A DNA stretch of 24,492 nucleotides from Verrucomicrobiota bacterium (GCA_028872645.1 JAPKDK010000012.1:1-24492), one strand, 5' to 3'. Counted from the stretch's first letter, positions 7,582 to 15,148 are shown. Made by a program: numbers and translations. Notes: generated by a model from the sequence alone, not told the origin.

Positions 7582-8511
7582 TTATTTTTCGCGCTTGGCC
7601 ACAAAAGTCTCCACCAACTGTTTAGCGCGCGAAAGGTCTGCTGTCGGCATGGCACCGGCCATTTTTTCGGTGGCGGCCTCCATGTTTTTCTGATTTTCCT
7701 TCAGCTGCTCATCCCGATTCTCTTTTGCTTTCCATTCCTCATCGGATAATTCTTTCTTAAACCGTGCCTTGGTTGAGGGTGACATCTGGTATTCCTTGGC
7801 ATTACGTCCCGCAAGGGCAAACCACTTGTACGCAAGTGTCAGGTCGCGAGTGGTTCCCTGCCCCCTCATGTGCAGTTGAGCAAGGTTTTGTTGAGCCGGG
7901 CCAAAGCCCTGATTCGCAGCGCGGCTATACCAATGCATGGCACCTACAGGATCCGGAGTGTCCAGTACTGTGCCGCTCGCTGTGCCTTTTTCCAGCAAAT
8001 ACCCTAGCGCAAACTGCGCATCCGCCAGGCCGGATTTGGCGGCAAGTAAATGCCATTTCGCAGCACGCGGATGATCCTTATTCACCCCTTTGCCCTGTTC
8101 GTACAACATCCCCAAATTGAACTGCGCGATGCGGGCGCCGGGGATCAACACCGTTTCGCCGCCCTTTATCCGATTCATATCCACGTCCGGATTTGCCTCC
8201 CGAATCAGTTCAAGTGGAATCCCAAATCGATCATTGATTTGCCATCGCGATTCGCCGTTGGCCACCGTGTAATTCGTCGCCGTGCCCGCCAGTTCGAACC
8301 AACGTGCAGCCTTTACGGGATCCTTCGGATATGCGGCTTTATTGCCCTCCAGGAAAATTACGCCCCACTCGATTTGGCTCGGTCGATGCCCTGCCTCGGC
8401 GTCCGTTTCCCGATTGCCATCATAGTCGGGCTTTTTGCAGCCCCCCCCGCCAACCAGCATCACCGCCAGCAGTCCCAATTTTGTTGAATTCCAAATGCCC
8501 CTCGCCATCAT
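7582..8511 (-). CDS. Sel1-repeat lipoprotein with an inserted LysM domain
   Basis: The 309-residue protein has a lipoprotein signal: hydrophobic residues about 11-21, then GGGGC with Cys25 as the likely lipidated residue. Sel1-type helical repeats occur at about 45-77, 128-162, 164-202 and 204-238, marked by FNLGMLYEQGKGV, AQFALGYLLEKG and LAYKWFALAG. Between the first and second repeat is a LysM domain (about 80-125: YTVANGESRWQINDRFGIP ending VLIPG), a peptidoglycan-binding fold. The C-terminal 60 residues are highly charged and helical. Known roles suggest a membrane-anchored scaffold that also touches cell wall. Two ATG codons are adjacent (8511 and 8508); either could serve. A downstream mscS-like gene follows 23 bases after the stop, linking the pair to envelope or osmotic stress. 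Confidence 0.88.
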   Translation of the reverse strand: MMARGIWNSTKLGLLAVMLVGGGGCKKPDYDGNRETDAEAGHRPSQIEWGVIFLEGNKAAYPKDPVKAARWFELAGTATNYTVANGESRWQINDRFGIPLELIREANPDVDMNRIKGGETVLIPGARIAQFNLGMLYEQGKGVNKDHPRAAKWHLLAAKSGLADAQFALGYLLEKGTASGTVLDTPDPVGAMHWYSRAANQGFGPAQQNLAQLHMRGQGTTRDLTLAYKWFALAGRNAKEYQMSPSTKARFKKELSDEEWKAKENRDEQLKENQKNMEAATEKMAGAMPTADLSRAKQLVETFVAKREK

Positions 8512-9493
8512 TTCGCCACCTTACGGCATCAGCCGCCTCACCGCAAGTTTTCCCCTTGCCCGCCACTCCGGCTGGCCGCATTGTATTTTTCTTATAAAGA
8601 AACTCATCGCTTGCCTTGTTGTAGTGCTGCTCCTCGGCTGCATTGAATTTGAAAAACAAACCCTCGTCTTTCGCCATTATCCCGAGACCGATACCCTCGT
8701 CATCTGGCAACACTACGAAGGCATCCACGGCGAAGACCACGAATACGGCCTCAGCGAAACCGAACGCGAACAGCTTCATTCGGTGGTCAACGGTCAGCGC
8801 ACGTTTTTCTTTGCCAACTGGATTTTTGAATACAACACCAAGGGCATCGATCGGTTTATTAAAGAGGGAGAAGGCGAAATAAAAGAAGGCATTGAACCTA
8901 AAGCTAAGGCAGATGTTGTACGGCAATCGTTAGGCTGGATGAAGTTGCTCAAAAAAAGTGTAACCATTGAAAATGACCCGTTTTATCTCAATGAACAAAA
9001 ACGCCTCTGTGCCACGCAACAAGTCACCCTTCGGAACGCGGGTACACTCATCCGGGAACTTAACGTCATAATGCGGTCATCTTATCTGCAAGGCGAAAAC
9101 ATCTTTCGGACTTTTGAAGAAGGTGATCCCAATATCGAGTTGCTCGAGAAATCCGCCCTCGCGAAAATGGAATTCCTCACACTGAAGGGCCAGCAATTGC
9201 GTTTTCAGTTGCCCTTGACCGAGAAAAATTTTTGCGAATCGGACGTTGATGATTTGAAATTGTTCCGCAAGGCAGGTGTCCCGTTTGAACACAAAAATAA
9301 TCTTCTCACCATAACCGCAGGTAAAGTGAAGGCGGCGGAGACTTCCGTTTCTATGCAGTTTCCGAAAGTGGCCTTTCAGCCCAATGCTACCGAAACAGTT
9401 TCCAAACGGTATGGCCTTGCGAAAGATTTCAATCCCGCCAAAGCGCGCGCGAATTTTCTCAAGGAGAGCGGCGCGAGCTACCTCAAAAAATAG
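8495..9493 (+). CDS. Uncharacterised lipoprotein
   Basis: No family recognised. The lipoprotein signal is obvious, LIKKLIACLVVVLLLGC, with a canonical LLGC lipobox. The mature part (about 283 residues) is charged and probably mixed alpha/beta, with no visible catalytic motif. The N-terminus is a problem: the ATG at 8495 adds about 30 residues before the basic n-region and overlaps the divergent lipoprotein gene by 17 bases; another in-frame ATG is at 8435. No GTG or TTG lies in frame closer to the signal, only ATT (8585) or ATA (8594), which would be rare start codons. I use 8495 as the nearest standard start, giving 332 residues. The neighbour on each side is an envelope protein, consistent with an outer-envelope role. 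Confidence 0.7.
   Translation: MPLAIISPPYGISRLTASFPLARHSGWPHCIFLIKKLIACLVVVLLLGCIEFEKQTLVFRHYPETDTLVIWQHYEGIHGEDHEYGLSETEREQLHSVVNGQRTFFFANWIFEYNTKGIDRFIKEGEGEIKEGIEPKAKADVVRQSLGWMKLLKKSVTIENDPFYLNEQKRLCATQQVTLRNAGTLIRELNVIMRSSYLQGENIFRTFEEGDPNIELLEKSALAKMEFLTLKGQQLRFQLPLTEKNFCESDVDDLKLFRKAGVPFEHKNNLLTITAGKVKAAETSVSMQFPKVAFQPNATETVSKRYGLAKDFNPAKARANFLKESGASYLKK
8518..8546 (-). promoter_or_regulatory. Predicted leaderless promoter of the Sel1/LysM lipoprotein gene
   Basis: On the minus strand: -35 TTGCGG (8546-8541), 17-base spacer, -10 TAAGGT (8523-8518), then 6 bases to the ATG at 8511 (9 to the second ATG at 8508). No Shine-Dalgarno sequence is present. The -10 keeps only the TAnnnT positions, so this is weaker than the promoter at 13809-13837, but its geometry is the same. 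Confidence 0.45.
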
Positions 9494-9559
9494 CACCGAC
9501 GCTCGATTTTGTGAATAATGCGCCCTTGTTTGCGCGGCGGTGGGGTTTAGGTTGCGTTG

Positions 9560-9566
9560 AAGGAGG
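9560..9566 (+). promoter_or_regulatory. Strong Shine-Dalgarno sequence deciding the ATG at 9572
   Basis: AAGGAGG lies 5 bases before the ATG at 9572. The frame also has a TTG at 9557, but that would place the Shine-Dalgarno sequence inside the coding region, so 9572 is the start. This is the clearest ribosome binding site in the window. Confidence 0.85.
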
Positions 9567-9571
9567 TTAGA

Positions 9572-11413
9572 ATGGAGACACCGTCGTTTTTTTCGCGGGC
9601 CACCGGTACGCTGGTGAACCCTTTATCCAAAGCAGTCGGTTCCGTGCGCGAGGTCATCGCGCATCACGCGGGTGATCCGGATGAAAAATTGTTGCTGCAA
9701 AATATGCTGCAGCTTTTTGTCATCGTCCTGCGCGCCGATGGCAAGGTTTCCGCCACCGAGCAACAAGCCGTGGCCACGTTGGTGCGTGATGTGTACGGCG
9801 AAGCAGCCGCCTCGCAGCTCCAGCAAATGCTCACCGAAGACAAAGCGCCCGATCTCGCCGAAGTCTGCGCCGGATTGGCGTCACTCACCGCCGAAGAAAA
9901 AGAAATTCTCCTGCGCGCCCTTTTTACCGCCGCCTTTGCCGACAACCAATACGCCAAGGCTGAGGTGGATTGTATGCACCGCATTGCGCGCGAGCTTGGC
10001 ATTCCTGAGGAAGCCTTTCAACGCGAGGAAACCGCTGCTCTCGAGCAGCACAATCGCCGAATGAAGCTCGTGCGCAGCAGCACCGGGCTCATTGCCTCGG
10101 TGGTGGTCATCGGCATTTTTATTCTCACTGCCACTTTTCTAAAAGCAGTGCTCTTTGGCCTCATTCTTGCCTATTTTTTCTTGCCGCTGCAGCAGCGTTA
10201 TACGAGCAGTTTTTTGAATAATGGGATCCTCTCTAAACTGTTTGGATTGGCGAAGTTTTTATTGGTGAAACCCTTCGCATGGATAATGGGTGCGATGAAC
10301 GGAATCTTCCGCAAGTCCAAAAAAGTCGAACCCAAACCCGAATCGGAAGACGAGCGAGTGCAGTCCGCCATCAGCCGCGCGTGTAACGCCACAGTGCTCA
10401 CCGTGGTGCTCACACTTTTGCTCATCGTGGGTGGGCTGGTGTTGGTGACGATCAGTGTTAAGCCCAAGGAAATTGATGCCGACAAAGCCCGCACTCAGCT
10501 TGCGGGACTCGTCGGCAAAGCCACCGGCGCGCCGCTCATCGGCGATGCCGCCAAGGAACTCAAAACCACGCTCGATGACCCCAAGGCATTTGAAAAACTA
10601 AAGGAGAAATTTATGAGCGGCTCCGGCGAGGAAGCCGGTGAAAAGAAGTCCGTGATGAGCAGCACTGGCAAAGCCTTGGCCTCTGCAGCATCCATCCTCG
10701 GGGCGGTCGGCAATTTTTTCCTGAATACATTGCTGGCGATTTTCTTCTTCTCTTTTTTTCTCGGTAAAATGGCCGCCTATCATCGCCGCCACAGCGGCGA
10801 TAGTGCCGAAACCAAGGAAGGCGATTACCTTGTGCAAAGCCTTTTCGAAACCTCGTGGCTGCCGACCACCAGCGAGGAAACCCTCCGCAGCGCAGCCGAA
10901 GTCATCAACGAAGTTTTCTTCAAACTCAAAACGTGGGTGCGCGGTTACCTGTGGATTATCATTATCGAAACCGTAATTTACATCACCGTCTTCCTGTTGC
11001 TCGGGGTGCCCTATGCCGTGCCGCTGGGGATGGTGGCGGGCCTCACCGTGCTGCTGCCCTTCCTTGGGCCACTCGTCAGCGTCGTGCTCACCATCGGCGT
11101 CTGCGTTGTCACCGGCCATGCAGACCTCACCCTGCTCGGGCTCGTCGGTGCCACGTATGTGACAATGAATATGATCGTCGAGCAACTTTTCCTTTACCCC
11201 GCTTTCGTTGGCGAAGCGCTGGGCCTGAATATTTTGGAAACGTTGATTGTCGTTTTACTTGGCGGCCTCTTCGCCGGCCTCGCCGGAATGATCTTCGCCG
11301 TCCCCGTGGCCAGCGTTTTGAAATTCCTAATCCCGCGCCTCTATCAAAGTTTTTTCCAGACCGACGAACTGGAATTGCCGGAGCGGGGAGAGGGGGTAGT
11401 GAGTAGTGAGTAG
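9572..11413 (+). CDS. TerB-like domain fused to an AI-2E/PerM-family membrane protein
   Basis: A 613-residue two-part protein. Residues about 38-152 look like a TerB domain: LLQNMLQLFVIVLRADGKVSA, then LLRALFTAAFADNQYAKAE, with two acidic ADGKVS / ADNQ helix starts typical of this helical family. The rest is an AI-2E-type (PF01594) permease: paired helices at about 172-205, further helices near 275-295, 375-395 and several from 455 onward, with the family motif LPFLGP and a late LGGLFAGLAGMIFAVPVAS. A hydrophilic, lysine- and glutamate-rich segment (about 236-268) and a non-membrane segment (about 300-370) interrupt the helices. Family members export signals or act as ion antiporters, so the substrate cannot be stated. 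TerB domains are linked to tellurite and stress responses; here it would lie in the cytoplasm as a possible sensor. Confidence 0.85.
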   Translation: METPSFFSRATGTLVNPLSKAVGSVREVIAHHAGDPDEKLLLQNMLQLFVIVLRADGKVSATEQQAVATLVRDVYGEAAASQLQQMLTEDKAPDLAEVCAGLASLTAEEKEILLRALFTAAFADNQYAKAEVDCMHRIARELGIPEEAFQREETAALEQHNRRMKLVRSSTGLIASVVVIGIFILTATFLKAVLFGLILAYFFLPLQQRYTSSFLNNGILSKLFGLAKFLLVKPFAWIMGAMNGIFRKSKKVEPKPESEDERVQSAISRACNATVLTVVLTLLLIVGGLVLVTISVKPKEIDADKARTQLAGLVGKATGAPLIGDAAKELKTTLDDPKAFEKLKEKFMSGSGEEAGEKKSVMSSTGKALASAASILGAVGNFFLNTLLAIFFFSFFLGKMAAYHRRHSGDSAETKEGDYLVQSLFETSWLPTTSEETLRSAAEVINEVFFKLKTWVRGYLWIIIIETVIYITVFLLLGVPYAVPLGMVAGLTVLLPFLGPLVSVVLTIGVCVVTGHADLTLLGLVGATYVTMNMIVEQLFLYPAFVGEALGLNILETLIVVLLGGLFAGLAGMIFAVPVASVLKFLIPRLYQSFFQTDELELPERGEGVVSSE

Positions 11414-11442
11414 TTCGTTGGGCTGGTTTCCACTACTCACTA
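11404..11442. terminator. Inverted repeat spanning both stop codons of convergent genes
   Basis: An 11-base-pair stem, TAGTGAGTAGT (11404-11414) with ACTACTCACTA (11432-11442), encloses a 17-base loop. The left arm contains the TAG stop of the TerB/AI-2E gene and the right arm contains the stop of the PQQ gene. The left arm sits in a 7-base tandem repeat (from 11397), so a second register could also pair. No long U-tract follows, only ATTTTAT. It plausibly ends transcription in both directions. Confidence 0.45.
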
Positions 11443-12620
11443 ATTTTATAAATCTTCGTGTTGCTTCTTAAATAGATCGCGCCGCCGCCAACAGCGGGGC
11501 TGCCGAGGATGGTGTCATCGAGATTCAACGTGCCGGTGATTTCGCCTTCTTTGCCACGAGTGTCCACCACCTGAAGCAATCCTGTTTCGTTGACGCAATA
11601 AAGATGCGTGGCGGTGGCCACGGGGGTGGCGCTGAACGGGCCTTTGAGGCGGGTTTGCCAAATGCGTTCGCCGCTTTCAAGATTGCCGGCGGTGAGCACG
11701 CCGGCGCCGTTAATGGTAAAGACTTTGTTGCCGAGTACCACGGGGCTAGCCGTGCCGGGGGAGAGGCGGGGGCTTTGCCAGAGCTCCTTGGGCGTGTTTT
11801 CGGCGTCGGCTTTGTTGAGCTCCAGCGCGGTGATGCCGTGGGAGGGAACGTAGAGCACGCCGCTGCGCAGGGTGCTGGAGGGGATAGTGGATGCGCCGCC
11901 GTCGTAGCTCCACGCCTTGGTGCCATCGGCGGCACGGATGGCGTCGATGCCATTCTTGGATTGCAACGCGATGAGAGTGTTTGTGAGGCGTACGGGCGAG
12001 GTCCAGTTGGCAGCTTTGGGGCGGTTGAGTTTCCAGAGGTTAATTCCGGTTCGTTTGTTGAGAGCGAGAGTGTACGATTCGCTGTCATTTTCCACTTGCA
12101 CGATGATTGCGCTTCCGATGAGGAGCGGCGAGCTGCTCATTCCTAAGCTGTTGCTGACGTTGGCGTAATCGGCGGTCAATCCCCGCAGCCATTGGAGATT
12201 GCCATCGAGGTCGAGGCAAATGACGTCGTTGGAGGAAAACACGGCGAAGATATTTTTACCGTCGCTGCACGGGGTGGGCGCAGCCACGCTGGTTTTGCCG
12301 TGGCACATTGTGCGGCCGGTGGCCCAGAATTGCCGATGCCAAATCACGCCGCCATCCTTGGCGTTCAGTGCGAGAATGTGCAGCCGGTTTTGGGTGATAC
12401 CGCTGCTGCAAGTGACGAAGGTTTTTTCGCCAATCACCAACGCGCCGGACAGTCCGCGTCCGGGGAGGGGGATGGTCCACTTGAGGTTCTTTTCGCTCAA
12501 CGTGAGCGGCAGATTTCTTTCCGAGGTGACGCCATTGCCTTGAGGGCCTCGGAATTGTTTCCAATCCGCGGCGGTGGCTTGAAGGCTGAAGGCGAGAGTG
12601 AGTGCGATGAAGTATTTCAT
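11433..12620 (-). CDS. Secreted PQQ-like beta-propeller protein (BamB-like fold)
   Basis: The 395-residue protein has a signal peptide (about 1-18, ending TAA) followed by DWKQFRGPQGNGVT, the opening typical of Planctomycetes/Verrucomicrobia PQQ-repeat proteins. Blades with repeated tryptophan and glycine motifs run through the sequence: GALVIGEKTFVTCSSG, NAKDGGVIWHRQFW, NKRTGINLWKLN, NLESGERIWQTRLKG, LNLDDTILGSPAVGGGAIYLRS. The fold is shared with BamB and PQQ dehydrogenases, but I see no dehydrogenase catalytic motif, so it is more likely a scaffold or binding protein in the periplasm. Its ATG overlaps the stop of the upstream HEAT-like gene by 4 bases (ATGA), so the two are translationally coupled. 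Function unassigned. Confidence 0.88.
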   Translation of the reverse strand: MKYFIALTLAFSLQATAADWKQFRGPQGNGVTSERNLPLTLSEKNLKWTIPLPGRGLSGALVIGEKTFVTCSSGITQNRLHILALNAKDGGVIWHRQFWATGRTMCHGKTSVAAPTPCSDGKNIFAVFSSNDVICLDLDGNLQWLRGLTADYANVSNSLGMSSSPLLIGSAIIVQVENDSESYTLALNKRTGINLWKLNRPKAANWTSPVRLTNTLIALQSKNGIDAIRAADGTKAWSYDGGASTIPSSTLRSGVLYVPSHGITALELNKADAENTPKELWQSPRLSPGTASPVVLGNKVFTINGAGVLTAGNLESGERIWQTRLKGPFSATPVATATHLYCVNETGLLQVVDTRGKEGEITGTLNLDDTILGSPAVGGGAIYLRSNTKIYKISE

Positions 12621-13801
12621 TTTTTGCGGGGGGTGCGTGTGGAGTTGGCGGGTTGATTATTGTGGGTGCCGGTTTTGGGCGTGATCGGTCGATCGGGGGC
12701 GAGCAGTGCTGTGCCGGTGGCGTTGCACACGCGTAGTTGGAACTGCCATTCCTTGGTCCAATCTTGTTGCTGTTCGTTTTGGCAGAGTTTGACCAGCAAC
12801 GTGTTGCGGCCCTTGGCGAGGTTGATTGTTAGCTTGTATTGATCGATGCGCAATCCGCGGTGGTACTCGTCCCGGCCAAAAATCAATTTGCCGTTGTGCC
12901 AAATTTTCCATGCGTTTTTACACCCGAGCCGCAGCTCCACCGTGCGTGCGGCTGCGGCTGCGTATTCGGTGTAGGCGTAGGCGGTCACTTCTTTCAACCC
13001 ATCGCCGGGGCCGGGGTAGGCTTTGTTGATGTCCACCATTCCGTATTCGTTTGCGGTGACGAATTGGCTCCACTTTACTTTGCCGGCTTTGCCGTCGTGG
13101 GTGGCAGTGAGGTCGACTTTATTTTCGGGTGGGAAAATTTTTGCAAAGCCCGCGCGGTCCGTGTTGTCGAATGGCCCGATGACAGTCCAGTGCATCAGGA
13201 AACCGAAGTGGCGCGGGAGGTCGACTTTCTGTCCGAGCGCGCGGAGGGCGGCGGTGATTTCTTTGATTTGGTCGATGTCGCGCGCGGCATCGAGGGCGAT
13301 GCGATATTGCTTTTGGGCGAGGTCAGGTTTGTTGGTTTTCTTTAAGTCCGCGCCCTGGTCGATCACGCGCTGTACGGCGTCGCGTCGCAGTTCCACGCTG
13401 GGGTCATTGAGCAGCCCCGGGATGAGCTTGGAGGCGAGTTGCGGGTTGACGTTTTTTATCAGCTCATAAGCCAGCCGCCGCGCGCGCGGATCGTGTTTTT
13501 GATTGGCGATGAATTTCATCAACTCCATTTGCGGCAAATCTTTGGCGCGGCTGGCGATGGTGTCCACGGCGGCGCGCAGCCAATTTGATGCGAGCGGATT
13601 CGCGCCGTCCATCGCGGCGAGGATTTGTGGCAACGCGGCGGGTTTGGCTTGGGCGAGGGCTTGCCACGCTTGAGCGGCGGCGGCGTTGCCTTTGCCTTCG
13701 GGGCCGACGGCGCGGATGGTTTTCAGCGAATCAGAAATGGACGCAGCGCTGGCGGTGAAACAAATCGCGAATGCCGCGAGGACTTTGGTGAAGGGGCTCA
13801 T
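12617..13801 (-). CDS. Secreted HEAT-like repeat protein with C-terminal beta domain
   Basis: The 394-residue protein begins with a signal peptide (MSPFTKVLAAFAICFTASAA). Residues about 45-150 are helical repeats of HEAT type (LASKLIPGLLNDPSVELRRDAVQRVI). Residues about 200-370 form a beta-rich part with HWTVIGPFDN and later NAWKIWHNGKLIFGRDEYHRGL and LAKGRNTLLVKLCQN, a pattern found in secreted carbohydrate-associated proteins of this phylum. A longer frame reaches 13978, but the extra 59 residues are not a signal and include the translation of a dispersed repeat, so I start at 13801, just after a good promoter. The PQQ protein gene follows with an ATGA overlap. Exact role unknown; an extracellular scaffold or glycan-binding role is an inference. 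Confidence 0.82.
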   Translation of the reverse strand: MSPFTKVLAAFAICFTASAASISDSLKTIRAVGPEGKGNAAAAQAWQALAQAKPAALPQILAAMDGANPLASNWLRAAVDTIASRAKDLPQMELMKFIANQKHDPRARRLAYELIKNVNPQLASKLIPGLLNDPSVELRRDAVQRVIDQGADLKKTNKPDLAQKQYRIALDAARDIDQIKEITAALRALGQKVDLPRHFGFLMHWTVIGPFDNTDRAGFAKIFPPENKVDLTATHDGKAGKVKWSQFVTANEYGMVDINKAYPGPGDGLKEVTAYAYTEYAAAAARTVELRLGCKNAWKIWHNGKLIFGRDEYHRGLRIDQYKLTINLAKGRNTLLVKLCQNEQQQDWTKEWQFQLRVCNATGTALLAPDRPITPKTGTHNNQPANSTRTPRKK

Positions 13802-13808
13802 CCGAGAA

Positions 13809-13837
13809 AGTATAGTGGTTGGCGGCGGGATTGACAA
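13809..13837 (-). promoter_or_regulatory. Strong predicted leaderless promoter of the HEAT/PQQ unit
   Basis: On the minus strand: -35 TTGTCA (13837-13832; 5 of 6 consensus bases), 17-base spacer, -10 TATACT (13814-13809; 5 of 6), then 7 bases (TTCTCGG) to the ATG at 13801. Expected initiation falls on or within two bases of the start codon. This is the best promoter match in the window and the best case for a leaderless transcript. Confidence 0.7.
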
Positions 13838-13874
13838 CTCTGGGGAGTCAAGGGGGAAGGCCTTTGACCTTCTT

Positions 13875-13891
13875 GCAGATTGAAAATCTGC
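13875..13891. repeat. Short palindromic dispersed-repeat element
   Basis: A perfect inverted repeat GCAGATT–GAA–AATCTGC followed by GCTACAGA. One frame across it reads CSADFQSARRSKAF, a peptide I recognise as a recurring spurious translation of dispersed palindromic repeats in Verrucomicrobia and relatives. Only one copy is in this window, so its dispersed nature rests on general knowledge. It lies upstream of the HEAT/PQQ promoter. Confidence 0.5.
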
Positions 13892-13934
13892 GCTACAGAT
13901 GGACGGGGGTGGGTTTTCTCGATCTTCGTCTGGT

Positions 13935-13953
13935 TTCCAGCTATTCGCTGGAA
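13935..13953 (-). terminator. Hairpin at the end of the anti-sigma gene, possible terminator
   Basis: A 7-base-pair stem TTCCAGC / GCTGGAA with a 5-base loop overlaps the TAG stop (13941-13943) of the anti-sigma gene. No U-tract follows in the minus direction, so termination is uncertain. Confidence 0.3.
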
Positions 13954-14495
13954 GCGAGTTTATAGCCAACGATATCACCGAGATATTTTCCGGCGGATTT
14001 AAGGTCGCTTTGGAGATTTCGCAGCTCGCGGTCGTAGGGCGCGGCGATTTGGCCCGGCACTTTTTGCAGCGCGGCTTGCAGATTCATCGAAGGCAATGTC
14101 ACGGCGGGTAACTTCGCCGGCGCTTCGGCCACGGGGGGATTGGGGCGAGGCTGGGCGGGGGGGCGTCCGGGTTGCGGATCAGTTTGCAAAATGCCGACCA
14201 TCGCGATGGCGGCCACGACGGCAACGGGTGCCCATACGGCGATGCCCCAGCGGACGGGGAGCGGCACGGATTGTTCGCCGCGCAGGGCGTTCATCACGCG
14301 GCTGCGGAGAAAGTCGGAGGCTTCGGGCGTGGGCATTGCGGCGGATTGTTCGAGGCGATTGACGACGGCGCGTTGTTGTTCGTGATGATGGCGGCAGTCG
14401 GCGCAGCGGGCCACGTGGGCTTCGGTGCGGGGGGCGAGGGCGTTGCCTTCGTCGAGGGCGCGATCAATTTTCCAACGTTTTAAAAAGCAAAACAT
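13941..14495 (-). CDS. Zinc-type anti-sigma factor, membrane-anchored
   Basis: The 184-residue protein has an N-terminal zinc-finger anti-sigma motif HVARCADC (His27, Cys31, Cys34), a transmembrane helix at about 83-104 (RWGIAVWAPVAVVAAIAMVGIL), a proline-rich linker (about 107-125) and a short periplasmic helical part. This is the layout of anti-sigma factors that hold an ECF sigma factor at the inner membrane and release it on an envelope signal. The upstream neighbour is an ECF sigma gene with only 2 bases between its stop and this ATG. The frame could be extended to 14906, but that would be antisense-like arginine-rich sequence across the sigma gene; 14495 is clearly better. The specific signal is unknown. 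Confidence 0.88.
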   Translation of the reverse strand: MFCFLKRWKIDRALDEGNALAPRTEAHVARCADCRHHHEQQRAVVNRLEQSAAMPTPEASDFLRSRVMNALRGEQSVPLPVRWGIAVWAPVAVVAAIAMVGILQTDPQPGRPPAQPRPNPPVAEAPAKLPAVTLPSMNLQAALQKVPGQIAAPYDRELRNLQSDLKSAGKYLGDIVGYKLASSE

Positions 14496-14497
14496 AA

Positions 14498-15133
14498 TTA
14501 GCAGGGGTTCAGAATTGTCATGGGTGTGCCCAGCGGATTTAGGGTGCGGGCGGAATTTGCGGGGACCTCGGCGGCGGCTTCGGCTACAAGGGCGAGGGCG
14601 AGAGTTTTGCGGGCGCGATGGAGCATCACTTTCACGGAAGTGTTCGTGCGCTCGAGCGCGGTGGCGATTTCGGCGATGCTGAGTTGGTCGCGGTACCGCA
14701 TCCACAGCATATCGTAGGCTTCGTCCTTGAGCGCCTCGCGGGCGACGCGCCAGAGGGTGGCGTGTTCCTCGGTACGGCGGCATTCGTCGGCGGGCGTGTC
14801 GGATTCTACCAGCACCGATTCGGCGGCTTCGAGTTCGCACAGGGTCACTTTGCCGTGCTTGCGATAGTGGCTGATGACGAGTCGACGCGCGATGGTGTAC
14901 AGCCACGTGATAAAGCTGGCTTCGGCTCGGTAGAGGTGGAGCTTTTGCCAGGCGGTAATGAAGGATTTCTGCGCCATATCCTCGGCGTCCTCGCGGCTGG
15001 GCATTTTTTGGCAGAGGAAATGAAAGAGGCGCGATTGGTGGCGGCGCACCAATTCCTCAAACGCATCAAGCGAGCCGCCTTGGGCGTCGCGGGCGAGCTG
15101 CTGGTCGTCGATGGCTGGGATGGAGTCTGCCAT
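14498..15133 (-). CDS. ECF-family RNA polymerase sigma factor
   Basis: The 211-residue protein has the two ECF domains. Region 2 spans about 24-93: AFEELVRRHQSRLFHFLCQK, then DAEDMAQKSFITAWQKLHLYR and FITWLYTIARRLVISHYRKH, which bind core polymerase and the -10. Region 4 spans about 130-180 (YDMLWMRYRDQLSIAEIATALERTNTSVKVMLHRARKTL), the helix-turn-helix for the -35. A C-terminal extension of about 30 residues is alanine-rich. The gene sits 15 bases after an uncharacterised secreted protein and 2 bases before a zinc anti-sigma gene. The family usually controls its own operon, but I did not find a clear ECF-type promoter. Target genes unknown. Confidence 0.93.
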   Translation of the reverse strand: MADSIPAIDDQQLARDAQGGSLDAFEELVRRHQSRLFHFLCQKMPSREDAEDMAQKSFITAWQKLHLYRAEASFITWLYTIARRLVISHYRKHGKVTLCELEAAESVLVESDTPADECRRTEEHATLWRVAREALKDEAYDMLWMRYRDQLSIAEIATALERTNTSVKVMLHRARKTLALALVAEAAAEVPANSARTLNPLGTPMTILNPC

Positions 15134-15148
15134 TTTGTTGATCGGGCT

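Noticed and set aside
14496..14906. Extension of the anti-sigma frame upstream to 14906
   Set aside because: The added 137 residues are arginine-rich out-of-frame translation of the sigma gene, and the ATG at 14495 directly begins the zinc-finger domain.
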